Assembly: GCA_013298125.1 (NCBI GenBank)
Contig: JAAFJP010000030.1
Coordinates: 17,745 to 81,744 of the forward strand
Source: Cytophagales bacterium
Lineage (GTDB): Bacteria > Bacteroidota > Bacteroidia > Cytophagales > Spirosomataceae
Length of the DNA: 64,000 nucleotides
Reading direction: 5' to 3'
Position 1 is the stretch's first letter, and the number at the start of each line of letters is the position of its first letter. The translations under genes and the position numbers were made by a program. The notes beneath the pieces were generated by a model, which was not told the DNA's origin, did not search any database, and saw only the letters and a program-made list of their open reading frames with translations. Shown here in pieces: positions 53,501 through 63,499 of the stretch.

Positions 53501-53972
53501 TATATTCAAAGCTATCCATGTCGTCAAAATCGTTCTCAAAGTCTTTACATTGACAAAATTCATTCCAGAAAGGACAAGTTTCTACATGATATTGGCAAAA
53601 TTCGAGACGAATAAATCCTGAACTTTGGATGTACACCTGTTTCTTTAAAGTAGAAACCAACAAACTATATTTCAACGAAATGGGTGCTTCATCGGGTATT
53701 TCTGCGGTAATATTCCAACTGAAAAGACATTCGACAAATGCCTCCGAAACTCTCTGCATCTGTTCATTATTAAGTTTTTCAATAGGGGGAAACTGTACTT
53801 CTTCAAAACCCAAAATTTCTCCAAGAGGCTCTTCGCCCTCACCACTGATATAGCGGTCAACTTCGGCAAAATGAGCTTCAATATCAAATTCCTTTTCTTC
53901 TTCAATCTCCTCGCTTTCAACACGTTTAGCATTCAATAGGTCTTCAATTAGTTGGTTAATATATTGTTCCAT
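53478..53972 (-). CDS. Hypothetical acidic protein, 164 aa
   Basis: Strongly acidic N-terminus (ESEEIEEEKEFDIEAHFAEV) and C-terminus (FENDFDDMDSFEYKDGELPF). The middle carries a cysteine-rich segment (LEFCQYHVETCPFWNEFCQC) that could bind metal. No family was recognised. The gene ends 8 bp from the convergent Spy-like gene and is monocistronic. Confidence 0.7.
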   Translation of the reverse strand: MEQYINQLIEDLLNAKRVESEEIEEEKEFDIEAHFAEVDRYISGEGEEPLGEILGFEEVQFPPIEKLNNEQMQRVSEAFVECLFSWNITAEIPDEAPISLKYSLLVSTLKKQVYIQSSGFIRLEFCQYHVETCPFWNEFCQCKDFENDFDDMDSFEYKDGELPF

Positions 53973-54188
53973 ATTGGTAAAATATTGCTTTAAATTAAAA
54001 AAAATCTTAAACCTGAATCGAAAATATGAACAAAAATGGACATTAAATGAACAGTATTATCAATTTAGGCAATTAGTGTTATCATCTGTTAGAGAAAGAT
54101 TTTGAAGTTATATACATTTGGGAATAAAATCAAAAAAATTATATTTTTTATCAAATTTATTTAACAAAATCTTCTTTCAAAAGTAACC

Positions 54189-55805
54189 ATGAAAAACAAT
54201 CTCAAAAAAACAAAATTGGCTGTTGCTATGGCAGCATTTTTACTTGGGTCGTATGCGTGTACGACTGATATTACCCCCGCCGAAGAATCAACAGGAAACA
54301 ATTCTTTAAAATCGGCAAGAGTTACTGACTATACCCTACGTTCAGTAGCCGACTTTACGATTGGTGTACACGAAGATAAATATCAGTATGAAAATGATCA
54401 GGCGTGTCAGAATTCTATCATTGGCGAATATGACCGTATTACTTCTCAGGCCATGAAAATGGGAACAATCCAAGGTACAAAAGGAACGTATAATTATTCG
54501 ACCTTAGATTCTGAAATTCAATTTGCCAGAGATAATGGAAAATCGGTACATGGTCATACGCTTATTTATTGGGTTGCAGCACCAGGCTGGTTCAAAAATC
54601 CTACTTCAAAGGCTTCTTTTGAGGCAGATGCACAGGCTCATATCAAAAATGTGGTGCGTCACGTGGAAGGAAAAGTTGCCAGTATTGATGTGGCTAACGA
54701 GTTGTTTCAAGCGGCTTCGGCTGATTGGAGTTCTGATAGCTATAACAACGTAAAAGGTACGTGGAGAAGTTTATATCCTTCGGACGATGAGTTTATTAAA
54801 TTCATCGGAAGATGCTTTCAATGGGCTCGTGAAGCCGATAATGAGGTAAATGGAACGAATATAAAATTGTTCTATTTGGATTATTATCACGAAGCCTATC
54901 CTGCCAAAAGAGATGCTATTTATGCTTTCTGTAAAAAAATTAGAGACTTCGGTTATCCGATTGATGGAATTGGTTTGCAGATGCACATAAATGTCGCAAC
55001 CACCACTTATGCAGGCATTACCGATGCTATAGTAAAAGCAAAAGACCTTACAGATAATGCTGGGAACAAGTTTTTGGTAAATATTGCCGAACTTGATATG
55101 CGTATGGATGAAAATAAACAAACGTCATCTGCACCTCCTGCGTATGGTACTGCCGACCAATGGAGACAATATGACATTGTTCGCCATGTTGTTTCAGAAT
55201 ATCGTACCAAAGTACCAGCGGCTCAAAAATGGTCTATCACACTCTGGAATACCTCGGATGCAAATTCTTGGCATACACTTTATAATGGAGACTATGATTA
55301 TCCGACCTTATTCAATGATACCTATGGTCGTAAATTGGTGTATTATGGATTCCTGAGTGGGGCATCATCGAATGGGCAATATTTTGTGCCTGAACGAACT
55401 TTCCATTTGTACAATGTGAATTCAGGTAAGTATGCAGAGGTAACTGGGGCTTCAACTGCCAATGCGGCATTGCTTCAACAAAACACGTATAATTCTGGAA
55501 ATTATCAGAAATTCAGTTTTTATTACAACAATAATGGCTTCTATGAAATCCGTAATACTAATTCTGGGAAGTCGTTTGACCATTATTCAACATCGCCATT
55601 TACCATTCAGCAATACACGTATGCGAGCGGCAATAACCAACAATATGCCTTAACGGGTTTGGGAAATGGACAGTTTAGAATAACCTCGAAGGCAAATGGC
55701 AATGCTCTTCAAGTAGTAGGTGCTTCAACGGCGGCAGGGGCTAAATTTGAATTGGGTGCTGTCAATACAACATCAGGCAATCAAAAATGGACTTTGGTTG
55801 ATTAA
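54189..55805 (+). CDS. Endo-1,4-beta-xylanase, GH10, with C-terminal ricin-type (CBM13) domain
   Basis: 538 residues. A lipoprotein signal (lipobox SYAC, Cys24) is followed by a GH10 barrel: acid/base in DVANELF (Glu171) and nucleophile in NIAELDMRMDE (Glu301), with HGHTLIYWV. Residues about 395-538 form a beta-trefoil with repeated NxxS/QxW-like units (NTNSGKSFDHYS, ITSKANGNALQVV, NQKWTLVD), a carbohydrate-binding module. Secreted or surface-anchored; degrades xylan. Belongs to the polysaccharide-utilisation region with the PL14-type gene next. Confidence 0.9.
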   Translation: MKNNLKKTKLAVAMAAFLLGSYACTTDITPAEESTGNNSLKSARVTDYTLRSVADFTIGVHEDKYQYENDQACQNSIIGEYDRITSQAMKMGTIQGTKGTYNYSTLDSEIQFARDNGKSVHGHTLIYWVAAPGWFKNPTSKASFEADAQAHIKNVVRHVEGKVASIDVANELFQAASADWSSDSYNNVKGTWRSLYPSDDEFIKFIGRCFQWAREADNEVNGTNIKLFYLDYYHEAYPAKRDAIYAFCKKIRDFGYPIDGIGLQMHINVATTTYAGITDAIVKAKDLTDNAGNKFLVNIAELDMRMDENKQTSSAPPAYGTADQWRQYDIVRHVVSEYRTKVPAAQKWSITLWNTSDANSWHTLYNGDYDYPTLFNDTYGRKLVYYGFLSGASSNGQYFVPERTFHLYNVNSGKYAEVTGASTANAALLQQNTYNSGNYQKFSFYYNNNGFYEIRNTNSGKSFDHYSTSPFTIQQYTYASGNNQQYALTGLGNGQFRITSKANGNALQVVGASTAAGAKFELGAVNTTSGNQKWTLVD

Positions 55806-56128
55806 AGTATTTTATGAATGATTTTTTTGATTTTATTGGAACTCCCCAACAGGTTTTGTTGGGGAGTTTTTTTGTATTGATGAATATTCCTTATCATAGT
55901 TAGGCTAATATTATTCTCTCACGAAGTAATATTTTTTTATTTATTCATATTTTTTCAAAAAATAATTACATTTTAAGAGGTTAAAAATTATTAATTCTAT
56001 CTCTCTACTTTTAGAGAGGTGACAAGTGACGTGTATTAACAATCATTAAAAAAGATTGTAATTGAGGATAATAAGAAATTGCAATAAATATTTTCAACTT
56101 TTAACTAAATCCAAAAAACAATTCAATC
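55806..56128. other. Intergenic space between GH10 and PL14 genes
   Basis: Contains the GH10 terminator (55840-55873) and a small hairpin CTCTC..GAGAG at 55999-56017 in the presumed leader of the next gene. No coding region seen. Confidence 0.6.
55840..55873 (+). terminator. Terminator after GH10
   Basis: AACTCCCCAACA (55840-55851) and TGTTGGGGAGTT (55857-55868) form a perfect 12-bp stem with a T run; 34 nt past the stop. Confidence 0.92.
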
Positions 56129-57091
56129 ATGAAAAAATTCTTTTCAATGGCAACAATCGTTGCTTATTCGCTTTCCCTTTCTTCTTGCCAAGATTCGCTT
56201 GTCGAAGAATCATCAAGCATTAGTCCCGCAACAACTAACAAACAAGCCAAAGTTGCGGCATCACCTACGGAATTAAACATTAATTATCAAAATTACATCG
56301 TTGGAAATTACTATCAATATACAAGTGCAAACGCAACAAGTGATTTCCAATCAGTGAAAGGATTTGGAGGTACTGCCTCTACAAACTTAACTGTTAAAAT
56401 TTGGGACTTGCCAAATTACTACAAAGCTCTTCGTGTAAAAATGCCAAAAGACGGTGGTGGAGTTTACGAAAGTGGGATGGTGATTGATTCCTATTTAGCT
56501 GACAAAAATGAATATACTATGGAGTATAAAGTATTTTTTGAGGATGGATTTGAATTTAATAAAGGAAATACTGATATTAAATATGTTGAGGGTAAGCAAG
56601 TGGAAAATTACGGTGGTGGAAAGCTACCAGGTTTAACAGGTGGTTCCAATCCAAGTGGTTGTTCATATAAATCGGACGGAATGTCGGCAAGAATTATGTT
56701 TAGAAGAGAGAAAAGTAGAAGAAGTACTCCAAATGGAGGTTATTTAGAACTATATCAATACTGGCAAGGTCAGGCTGATAAAGGTGGTTGTGGAGACCGA
56801 TTTATTCTTCAAGATGTAATTGATAATACATGGTACACTATTAAAATGACAGTGAATTTAGGTACTATAAATGCGAATGGGACGACCAATAATGGTTTCG
56901 TAAAAGTATGGGTAAATGGAGGGGAACCAAAGTTAAATAAATCTTTTAAATACAGACAAGATCAGGCAAAATGGAATCTAAATGGTACAATGTTTCACTC
57001 GTTCATGGGTGGTAGTGATGATACTTGGGCACCAACGGCAGACAGATACTTGATGATTGATAATGTTAAAGTTGATGATAACGCATTCTGA
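56129..57091 (+). CDS. PL14-type polysaccharide lyase (lipoprotein)
   Basis: 320 residues, lipoprotein signal (LSLSSC, Cys20). The segment YGGGKLPGLTGG is the signature of the PL14 (alginate/glucuronan lyase-like) beta-jelly-roll group, and MSARIMFRREKSRR and GYLELYQYWQGQ follow it. It would cleave uronate-containing polysaccharide by elimination, producing unsaturated ends that GH105 (57160) can remove. Substrate not certain. Confidence 0.75.
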   Translation: MKKFFSMATIVAYSLSLSSCQDSLVEESSSISPATTNKQAKVAASPTELNINYQNYIVGNYYQYTSANATSDFQSVKGFGGTASTNLTVKIWDLPNYYKALRVKMPKDGGGVYESGMVIDSYLADKNEYTMEYKVFFEDGFEFNKGNTDIKYVEGKQVENYGGGKLPGLTGGSNPSGCSYKSDGMSARIMFRREKSRRSTPNGGYLELYQYWQGQADKGGCGDRFILQDVIDNTWYTIKMTVNLGTINANGTTNNGFVKVWVNGGEPKLNKSFKYRQDQAKWNLNGTMFHSFMGGSDDTWAPTADRYLMIDNVKVDDNAF

Positions 57092-57114
57092 TAAGTAAAA
57101 TTTTCAAATAAATT

Positions 57115-57151
57115 CCCGTTCTAAAAACCCTATTTCGTTTTTTAGAACGGG
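57115..57151. terminator. Hairpin between PL14 and GH105 genes
   Basis: CCCGTTCTAAAAA (57115-57127) pairs with TTTTTAGAACGGG (57139-57151), loop 11 nt; convergent genes share it. Confidence 0.8.
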
Positions 57152-57159
57152 ACATTCAT

Positions 57160-58275
57160 TTATTTTAATTTCATAACCTCACTTCCCGCCATCAAAAATG
57201 CCCCCGTTCCGAAGTTCTGCCAACTGTCTTTATCGGCAGGTTTTGGGTCGAAACCGATGTTCTGAACCCAACCTATTTTGCCACTTTCTTGCTGACATTC
57301 TGATAGGGCTTTCCATGCTTTTAAGATGGCAGATTTATAGGTAGATTTGTCTAAAAATCCATTATTTACGCCCCATGCCAAAGCATACGTATGAAATCCA
57401 CTACCGCTTGCTTCACCGTGATTGAAGTTTTCGGGGGCTAATAAACTGGTTCTCCATAAGCCATCTTCGGGTTGCAATTGTAGGATTTTGGTAGCCATTT
57501 TTTTGTACAAATCTTCATAAAAAGGGCGATGTTTGTAGGTTTTTGGCATATCTTCCAACAGCATCGCTAATCCCGCAAACACCCACCCATTACCCCTCGA
57601 CCAAAAGACTTTTTTACCATTGTTTTCTTTCATAGCAACAGGATTCGACATAACGAAACGGTTGTCTCTGAAAAATAAATTTTCTTCTTTGTCAAATAAC
57701 AGATTATAACTTTCCACGTAATATTTGTGCATTTCGTCCAAATATTTCATATCGTTTTTCATTACGCCATACTTCGTTAATAAAGGAGGAGCCATAAAAA
57801 GGGCATCGCACCACCACCACAAAATCACTTGCTCTTTGTTGCCTTTGCCCACTTTCCAATCTTGTGGTTCAAACAAATGTGCTTGTATAAATTTATCCGT
57901 AGGGCTTAAATCAACCGCTTTCTCCCCCATGTTTTTAAGGTGTAAGTAAGCATTTGAAATCACGATGTCGTCGGCATGAAATAGTCGGTCGTGGGTTGCC
58001 CATTTGTTCCTTTTGCCCATGTTGAGCATGGCATCATAATACGCCTGATTTTTAGTAGCTTGATGAGCTTTCATCACGCCCGTATAATACGCTCCATTCG
58101 TCCAATCTGTCGGCGTTTTTTCTTGAATTGGATTAGCTTCTTGCCACGTTAAGGCTTTTAGCAAGGCTTTTTCAATAGATTCTTTTGAAACTCCATTGAT
58201 ATTTTTAGTGGTTTTACAAGCATTCAAGACAAAAAAAGCCAAGATGAGTAAAGCATATTTGATGTTCGATTTCAT
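57160..58275 (-). CDS. GH105/GH88-type unsaturated uronyl hydrolase (lipoprotein)
   Basis: 371 residues with a lipoprotein signal (LILAFFVLNAC). The (alpha/alpha)6 barrel shows DWTNGAYYTGVMKAH, HADDIVISNAYL (catalytic aspartate region), WWWCDALFMAPP and WSRGNGWVFAGLAMLL, typical of GH105 hydrolases that remove 4,5-unsaturated uronic acid from oligosaccharides. It fits with the adjacent lyase. Downstream gene of the susC-susD unit by strand and order, with a terminator between. Confidence 0.9.
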   Translation of the reverse strand: MKSNIKYALLILAFFVLNACKTTKNINGVSKESIEKALLKALTWQEANPIQEKTPTDWTNGAYYTGVMKAHQATKNQAYYDAMLNMGKRNKWATHDRLFHADDIVISNAYLHLKNMGEKAVDLSPTDKFIQAHLFEPQDWKVGKGNKEQVILWWWCDALFMAPPLLTKYGVMKNDMKYLDEMHKYYVESYNLLFDKEENLFFRDNRFVMSNPVAMKENNGKKVFWSRGNGWVFAGLAMLLEDMPKTYKHRPFYEDLYKKMATKILQLQPEDGLWRTSLLAPENFNHGEASGSGFHTYALAWGVNNGFLDKSTYKSAILKAWKALSECQQESGKIGWVQNIGFDPKPADKDSWQNFGTGAFLMAGSEVMKLK

Positions 58276-58440
58276 AAATAATTGCTGTTAAATTTTTAGG
58301 GTTTAAGTAGTAGTCAGTAATTAGTTCTGAACACGTGATTTGCAGTATTCAGTCACGTAAATTTAAACTTAACTATCTCATTATTAGCTATTTGAATTTT
58401 ATTTACTGCCTACTTATTGTTACTTATTCAAAATAAAAAT

Positions 58441-58468
58441 GGAGACTGGATTAAAAACCCAGCCTCCC
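58441..58468 (-). terminator. Terminator after susD
   Basis: GGAGACTGG (58441-58449) with CCAGCCTCC (58459-58467), one mismatch; on the minus strand a T-rich tract follows. 31 bp past the susD stop, separating susCD from GH105. Confidence 0.75.
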
Positions 58469-58498
58469 ATATTTCAACCTCAATCTCAATTTATTTTC

Positions 58499-60004
58499 TT
58501 AATATCCAGGATTCTGTGGTGCCAAATTCGGATTAATTGAAATTTCCGTTGCTGGAATTGGCATCAAATAATCTCGGTTTGAGTCCCAAGCTGAACGTGG
58601 TTCTAAGGAGTTTGCTCCTTTGAAAACCAAATCCCCTAATTTTCTACGCTTGATGTCGTACCATCTCTTAAACTCAAATGATAATTCCAAGCGACGTTCG
58701 TCCATCACTAAATTGATAAAATCTTGCTTGTTGAGATTTGTAGGCACATTTTGTGGAAACATTTGTTGTTTGCCAGCCGCATTTCTTGCCCTTGCTCTGA
58801 TTTGATTCAAATATCCATAAGCCTCATCGTTTGGTCCTGAAATTTCGCCAATGGCTTCGGCAGCAATCAACAATACTTCGGCATATCTGAAATCATTGTA
58901 ATTAAAATCAGAATACCTACCACCCGCACCCGATACTCCTGGGAATCTTCGCCACTTGTCAATGTGTGGTCGTGGGTCGGGGAAGGCGGTATAAGGAATT
59001 GCCTTACCCGCAATTACAACCGTATCTTGAAAACTTACTTTCTTTCTGTAATCACGGCTATCCCAAGTGGTATATACTTTCAGCGATGGTACTAATACCC
59101 CAAATCCACCCACTTCGGGAAGTCTGTTGCCAGTCATTGGAGGCATTAAATCATCGTTATAAGCGGCTGAGGCAATATTTCCTAAAAAGTCAATCGCAAA
59201 AATGGTTTCCTTGATAGCATCAGCTTTTGAGGCTACAAACAAATCTTGGTAATCAGCTTCGAGTCTGTACCCAAACTTATCTTTGTTATCAATTACATAT
59301 TTGGCTTCGGCGTAGGCTTTTGGATAATTGCCCAATGTCAAATAAATAGATGCTAAATAAGATGCGGCAGCCCCTTTTGATGGGCGACTTCTGACATCAC
59401 TGACTTGCTTATCGGGCAACCATTGTTTAGCATATTCCAAATCAGCAATCAGTTTTTTATAGATTTCGTCTTCCGTAGTTTTGCCGATTGTTTTCACACT
59501 CCCTGGGTCGCTCACGAAGAAATCTATGTAAGGTAAATTACCAAAACAACGCACCAAATGATAGTAACTGAATGCTCTCACAAACTTGGCTTCGGCAATT
59601 AATGGGTTGATTTCAGCCTCTGGCAAACCCAAGGTTTTTGCTCCCGCTTCCGCCGAATTTGCGGCACTGATTACTTGAAACCAAATGGGCCAAAACCTTG
59701 CCACCATCCCGTTTGAAGCATCCATTGTGAAATCGTTTACTTGAATACGCTCGGCTGCCGTGCCTCGGTTGCCAATGTCCACCATGTCGCTTCTGAGCAT
59801 GATGGCTGAAAGAAATTGTCTGCCAAAAAGGGGTTCGGAAGCAAGGGAACTGTACGCTCCAAAAATGCCACTTTCAACGTCTTTTTTGGTTTTATAAAAG
59901 CCTTCGGGAGAAAGCAAACCTATGGGATTTTCGTTCAAATCGGCACATCCTATCGTTAGGTTTGCTACAAAAGCAACGAAAAGTATATTGATTATTTTTT
60001 TCAT
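58499..60004 (-). CDS. SusD/RagB-type nutrient-binding outer membrane lipoprotein
   Basis: 501 residues from MKKIINILF at 60004, lipobox TIGC (Cys20). SusD features: DLNENPIGLLSPEGFYKTKKDVESGIFGAYSSL at the N-terminus, the TPR-rich body (SYYHLVRCFGNLPYI, SRPSKGAAASYLASIYL) and RFPEVLLIAAEA-type FRYAEVLLIAAEAIGEI near the end. The lipid-anchored partner of SusC that presents glycans. The upstream susC ends 14 bp inside the longer ORF (start 60028), so a later start (60004 or 60013) is preferred. Confidence 0.92.
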   Translation of the reverse strand: MKKIINILFVAFVANLTIGCADLNENPIGLLSPEGFYKTKKDVESGIFGAYSSLASEPLFGRQFLSAIMLRSDMVDIGNRGTAAERIQVNDFTMDASNGMVARFWPIWFQVISAANSAEAGAKTLGLPEAEINPLIAEAKFVRAFSYYHLVRCFGNLPYIDFFVSDPGSVKTIGKTTEDEIYKKLIADLEYAKQWLPDKQVSDVRSRPSKGAAASYLASIYLTLGNYPKAYAEAKYVIDNKDKFGYRLEADYQDLFVASKADAIKETIFAIDFLGNIASAAYNDDLMPPMTGNRLPEVGGFGVLVPSLKVYTTWDSRDYRKKVSFQDTVVIAGKAIPYTAFPDPRPHIDKWRRFPGVSGAGGRYSDFNYNDFRYAEVLLIAAEAIGEISGPNDEAYGYLNQIRARARNAAGKQQMFPQNVPTNLNKQDFINLVMDERRLELSFEFKRWYDIKRRKLGDLVFKGANSLEPRSAWDSNRDYLMPIPATEISINPNLAPQNPGY

Positions 60005-60017
60005 TTTGTTCATATTT

Positions 60018-63000
60018 TTAAAATCCAAGATTTAGTCCAATCGTGTATGATTTGGCGTTTGGATAACTACCATAATCCAATCCAAGATTTCGGTTTGCAT
60101 TACTGCCACCACCCGAATTGTAATTTACCTCTGGGTCATAGCCTTGATATTTGGTAAACGTTAGAATATTTTGAGCACTGGCATAAATTCTAACCTTTTT
60201 GATGGGTGAATTTTTGAGGAAATTCGTGGGTAAATTATAGCCAATCGCCACGTTTTTGAGTCTCGCAAAACTGCCATCATACACCCAACGAGTAGAAACC
60301 CGTTGCCCACGGCTAATTGACCGCACGGGAACATCCGTATTGGTATTGGTTGGAGTCCAACGAGTTAAGGCTCTGGTAGTTGTGTTGGAAGGACTTGCCA
60401 TTGATTCAATTTCCAATAAAGTAAAACTCAACAAATCATTCCCCTGCGAGCCTTGAAAAAATACGTTCAAATCAAGGTTTTTGTATTTGAAATTACTGTT
60501 CAAACCCCAAATAAAATCTGGATTTGGGTCTCCGATAATTTCACGGTCGTTGGCATCTAATTTACCATCATTATTGAGGTCTCTGAATTTTTCACCACCC
60601 GCAATCGTCTCAAAACCACCACCTGGGATAAACTTATCATTGGCTTGATAGACCCCATCGTAAATCCAACCGAAGAAACTACCCACTGGATAACCCACTT
60701 TCAAGATTTGCGTATTGCCCAAACCAACCATGTGTGCGGGACCCGCTCCGTACTGAATATCTGCATTATCGGGCAATTCAAGCACTTTATTTTGATTCGT
60801 TGAGAAATTTATGTCCATGTCCCACTTGAATTCTCCCGTAAGAATTTTTGAATTGAGGGTTAATTCAACTCCTTTATTCTCCACTTTTCCAATATTTTTC
60901 AATTGACTTTGAAAGCCTGAATATTGGGGCAAAGGCACGCTAAACAACAGATTTTCAGTAACTCTACTGTAATAATCGAAGGTTAAATTAAAACGATTAT
61001 TCAAAAAACTGATGTCCGTTCCGATGTCAAATTGCTTCGTCGTTTCCCACGTTAAATTATCGTTGGCAACGGTTGTGGGTCTCACGGCGTTTACTTGCTT
61101 TCCATTAATTACTGCCAAGGTTGAAGAAAATCTCGCTAAGGTTTGGTATGACCCAATGGCTTGATTACCCGTTAAACCATAACTCGTTCTCAATTTCCAT
61201 GAATCAAAGAATTTTACGTCTTTCATAAACTCTTCGTTCATGATGTTCCAAGCAAAAGCTCCCGATGGGAAAAACGCCCATTTTTCGTTTTTACTGAAAT
61301 TGGAAGAACCGTCATAGCGAGCATTCAAAGTCAATAAATATTTGTCATTGAAACCATAATTTACCCTTCCGAAATAAGAAGAAAGTACCGATTCAGATAT
61401 GAATGAATTAGGTGCTTGGAAAGTCGTTCCTGAACTCAAATTCCAAAACGAAACCGCATCCGTAATGAATGACTGGTTTCTTCCACCCCAGTTTTCAAAT
61501 GTCTGATTTTGGAATGAATAGCCCGCCAATAAGCCTAAATTATGTTGTCCTGCCAAAGTCTTGGTATAGGTCAAATAATTTTCATTGATGATATTCGTGG
61601 TTTTATTGCCATCCTGAGTGGCATCTCCTCCAACCGTCCTGCCCAGATTTAGCGTAGTGGGTTGGAAGGTACTGGCTCTTTGGTTGCCAATTGCCGCCCC
61701 GAAGGTTGTTTTGAATATCAAATCCTTAAAAATAGTGTAATCAGCCGAGAAATTTGCCTGTAATCTATCATTAACCGTTTCATCCTCCAACTCATTGACG
61801 ATGGCAAAAGGGTTATCAATTGGGTCGCCTTGTAAGGCAAGCGTATATGTACCGTCGGGGTTATAAATGCCTTGATTTGGCATAAATTTAAAGGCAGATG
61901 CCACCGCTCCCGTGCTGGTTGCTCCGCCCGAAGCCTCTTGTGTGCGTGTTCCGTGTCTGACCGTTCTTTGAGCAAATAAATTCATCCCGATTTTCAAATT
62001 CTTACTTGCCGTAAACGATAAATTATTGGTCAAAGAATATCGTTTGAAATCAGTACCTACAATGATTCCTTTTTGGTCGAAAAGTGAACCCGAAACGTAA
62101 TATTTTATGTTTTGATTACCTCCTGAGAAAGATAATTGATGATTCTGAATACCGCCTCTTTTGAAAATGACATCTTGCCAATCCGTGTTTGCCCCAGGCG
62201 AAACGTAGGTTGGAATTACCTCTTTCATGTAAGCCGTGTATTGCTCGCCATTCAATAAATTCAATCTATTTATCTCATTTTGAGACGAATAAGACGTATT
62301 AAATTCAATTTTTGCCTTGCCTTCTTTTCCTTGTTTTGAAGTTACCATTACCACGCCGTTTGCTCCTCTCGAACCATAAATTGCGGTTGCCGAAGCATCT
62401 TTTAAAATCTCGATTGACTCAATATCTTCGGGAGGGGGAACGGTGCCACCTACGAATCCGTCCACCACAAAAATGGGGTCGCTACTGGCATTGATTGAGC
62501 TACTACCTCTAACTCTAATTTTGAAAGTTGCCCCAGGGTCGCCATTGTTTGATTGAATTTGCACACCCGCTGCCCGTCCTTGCAAGGCTTGCGTTACACC
62601 ACCCGCAGGATATGCCGCAATTTGCTCCGCTTTCACGGACGAAACCGAACCCGTTAAGTCCGATTTTTTTACCGAACCATAACCGACCACCACCACTTCT
62701 TCAAGGGCTTTGTTGTCGTTATCCAACACAATATTGATTACTTGTCGATTGCCAACGACTACTTCTTTCGTCAAAAAACCTACAAAAGTGAATACTAACA
62801 CAGATTTTTCATCCTTTACACTGAATCTGTATTTACCTTCTGAATTAGTATTTGCTCCTCTATTTGTGCCTTTTTCCAAAATATTAACCCCAACCATTAC
62901 CTCCCCATTTTCATTGGTAACTTGCCCCGAGATTTCTTTTTCTACGGGAGCTTGCGGGGCTGATTCGTTTGGGGAGGTTTCGGTAGTTTTTGGCGTTTCG

Positions 63001-63365
63001 CTGATGTCTCTTTTCAAGATAATTTGCTTGCCTACTATCTCCCATTTGATTTGTTGGGGACTAAGTAATTTTTGCAAAACCGTCGAAACTTTTTCGTCAG
63101 TTACGGCAATTGATACTTTTCGAGAAGATTTAATGAGATTTGGACTGTACGAAAACTTGACGTTTGCATTTTTTTCAATCTCGGTCAAGACAAAATTAAT
63201 GTCTTGATTAACCGCTTGTATGGAAATTTTACGGTCAAGAATTTCCTGCCCAAGAGCATCCGTGGCGAATGAAACATTGGCAAAAACGAATGCTAAACAG
63301 ATGTGTAAAAGTGACCATTTCATAATTTTATGCCCCCAAAATCGGAAGACGCTATTTTTTTTCAT
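60018..63365 (-). CDS. SusC/RagA-type TonB-dependent outer membrane transporter with STN domain
   Basis: 1115 residues from MKKNSVFRF at 63365. A signal peptide (MKWSLLHICLAFVFANVSFA) is followed by the STN domain (IQAVNQDINFVLTEIEKNANVKF), a CarboxypepD_reg-like domain (ISGQVTNENGEVMVGVNILEKGTNRG), the TonB plug (VVVVGYGSVKKSDLTGSVSSV, SASAIYGSRGANGVVMVTSK-like ATAIYGSRGANGVVMVT) and a 22-strand barrel ending in the conserved aromatic C-terminus (IGLNLGF). Imports oligosaccharide in the PUL. The STN domain normally talks to a FecR anti-sigma factor, none of which is adjacent. Confidence 0.95.
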   Translation of the reverse strand: MKKNSVFRFWGHKIMKWSLLHICLAFVFANVSFATDALGQEILDRKISIQAVNQDINFVLTEIEKNANVKFSYSPNLIKSSRKVSIAVTDEKVSTVLQKLLSPQQIKWEIVGKQIILKRDISETPKTTETSPNESAPQAPVEKEISGQVTNENGEVMVGVNILEKGTNRGANTNSEGKYRFSVKDEKSVLVFTFVGFLTKEVVVGNRQVINIVLDNDNKALEEVVVVGYGSVKKSDLTGSVSSVKAEQIAAYPAGGVTQALQGRAAGVQIQSNNGDPGATFKIRVRGSSSINASSDPIFVVDGFVGGTVPPPEDIESIEILKDASATAIYGSRGANGVVMVTSKQGKEGKAKIEFNTSYSSQNEINRLNLLNGEQYTAYMKEVIPTYVSPGANTDWQDVIFKRGGIQNHQLSFSGGNQNIKYYVSGSLFDQKGIIVGTDFKRYSLTNNLSFTASKNLKIGMNLFAQRTVRHGTRTQEASGGATSTGAVASAFKFMPNQGIYNPDGTYTLALQGDPIDNPFAIVNELEDETVNDRLQANFSADYTIFKDLIFKTTFGAAIGNQRASTFQPTTLNLGRTVGGDATQDGNKTTNIINENYLTYTKTLAGQHNLGLLAGYSFQNQTFENWGGRNQSFITDAVSFWNLSSGTTFQAPNSFISESVLSSYFGRVNYGFNDKYLLTLNARYDGSSNFSKNEKWAFFPSGAFAWNIMNEEFMKDVKFFDSWKLRTSYGLTGNQAIGSYQTLARFSSTLAVINGKQVNAVRPTTVANDNLTWETTKQFDIGTDISFLNNRFNLTFDYYSRVTENLLFSVPLPQYSGFQSQLKNIGKVENKGVELTLNSKILTGEFKWDMDINFSTNQNKVLELPDNADIQYGAGPAHMVGLGNTQILKVGYPVGSFFGWIYDGVYQANDKFIPGGGFETIAGGEKFRDLNNDGKLDANDREIIGDPNPDFIWGLNSNFKYKNLDLNVFFQGSQGNDLLSFTLLEIESMASPSNTTTRALTRWTPTNTNTDVPVRSISRGQRVSTRWVYDGSFARLKNVAIGYNLPTNFLKNSPIKKVRIYASAQNILTFTKYQGYDPEVNYNSGGGSNANRNLGLDYGSYPNAKSYTIGLNLGF

Positions 63366-63457
63366 ATTTTTGGATGTTTTGTTGAACGGAACATTTAGCA
63401 AAATCCCTCCTGTGCCTGTGAAAACAGACAAAATTCGTGAAGAATGTTTGGGAGGTT

Positions 63458-63498
63458 GAAGTCGGTGATGGTGGGCATCACCGACTTCTCTTTTTTAG
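63458..63498 (-). promoter_or_regulatory. Strong hairpin in the susC leader region
   Basis: GAAGTCGGTGATG (63458-63470) and CATCACCGACTTC (63476-63488) form a perfect 13-bp stem with a 5-nt loop and a T run on the plus strand. It begins 93 bp upstream of the susC ATG. On the plus strand it would end an antisense transcript; on the minus strand it could be a leader hairpin. Confidence 0.55.
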
Positions 63499-63499
63499 A

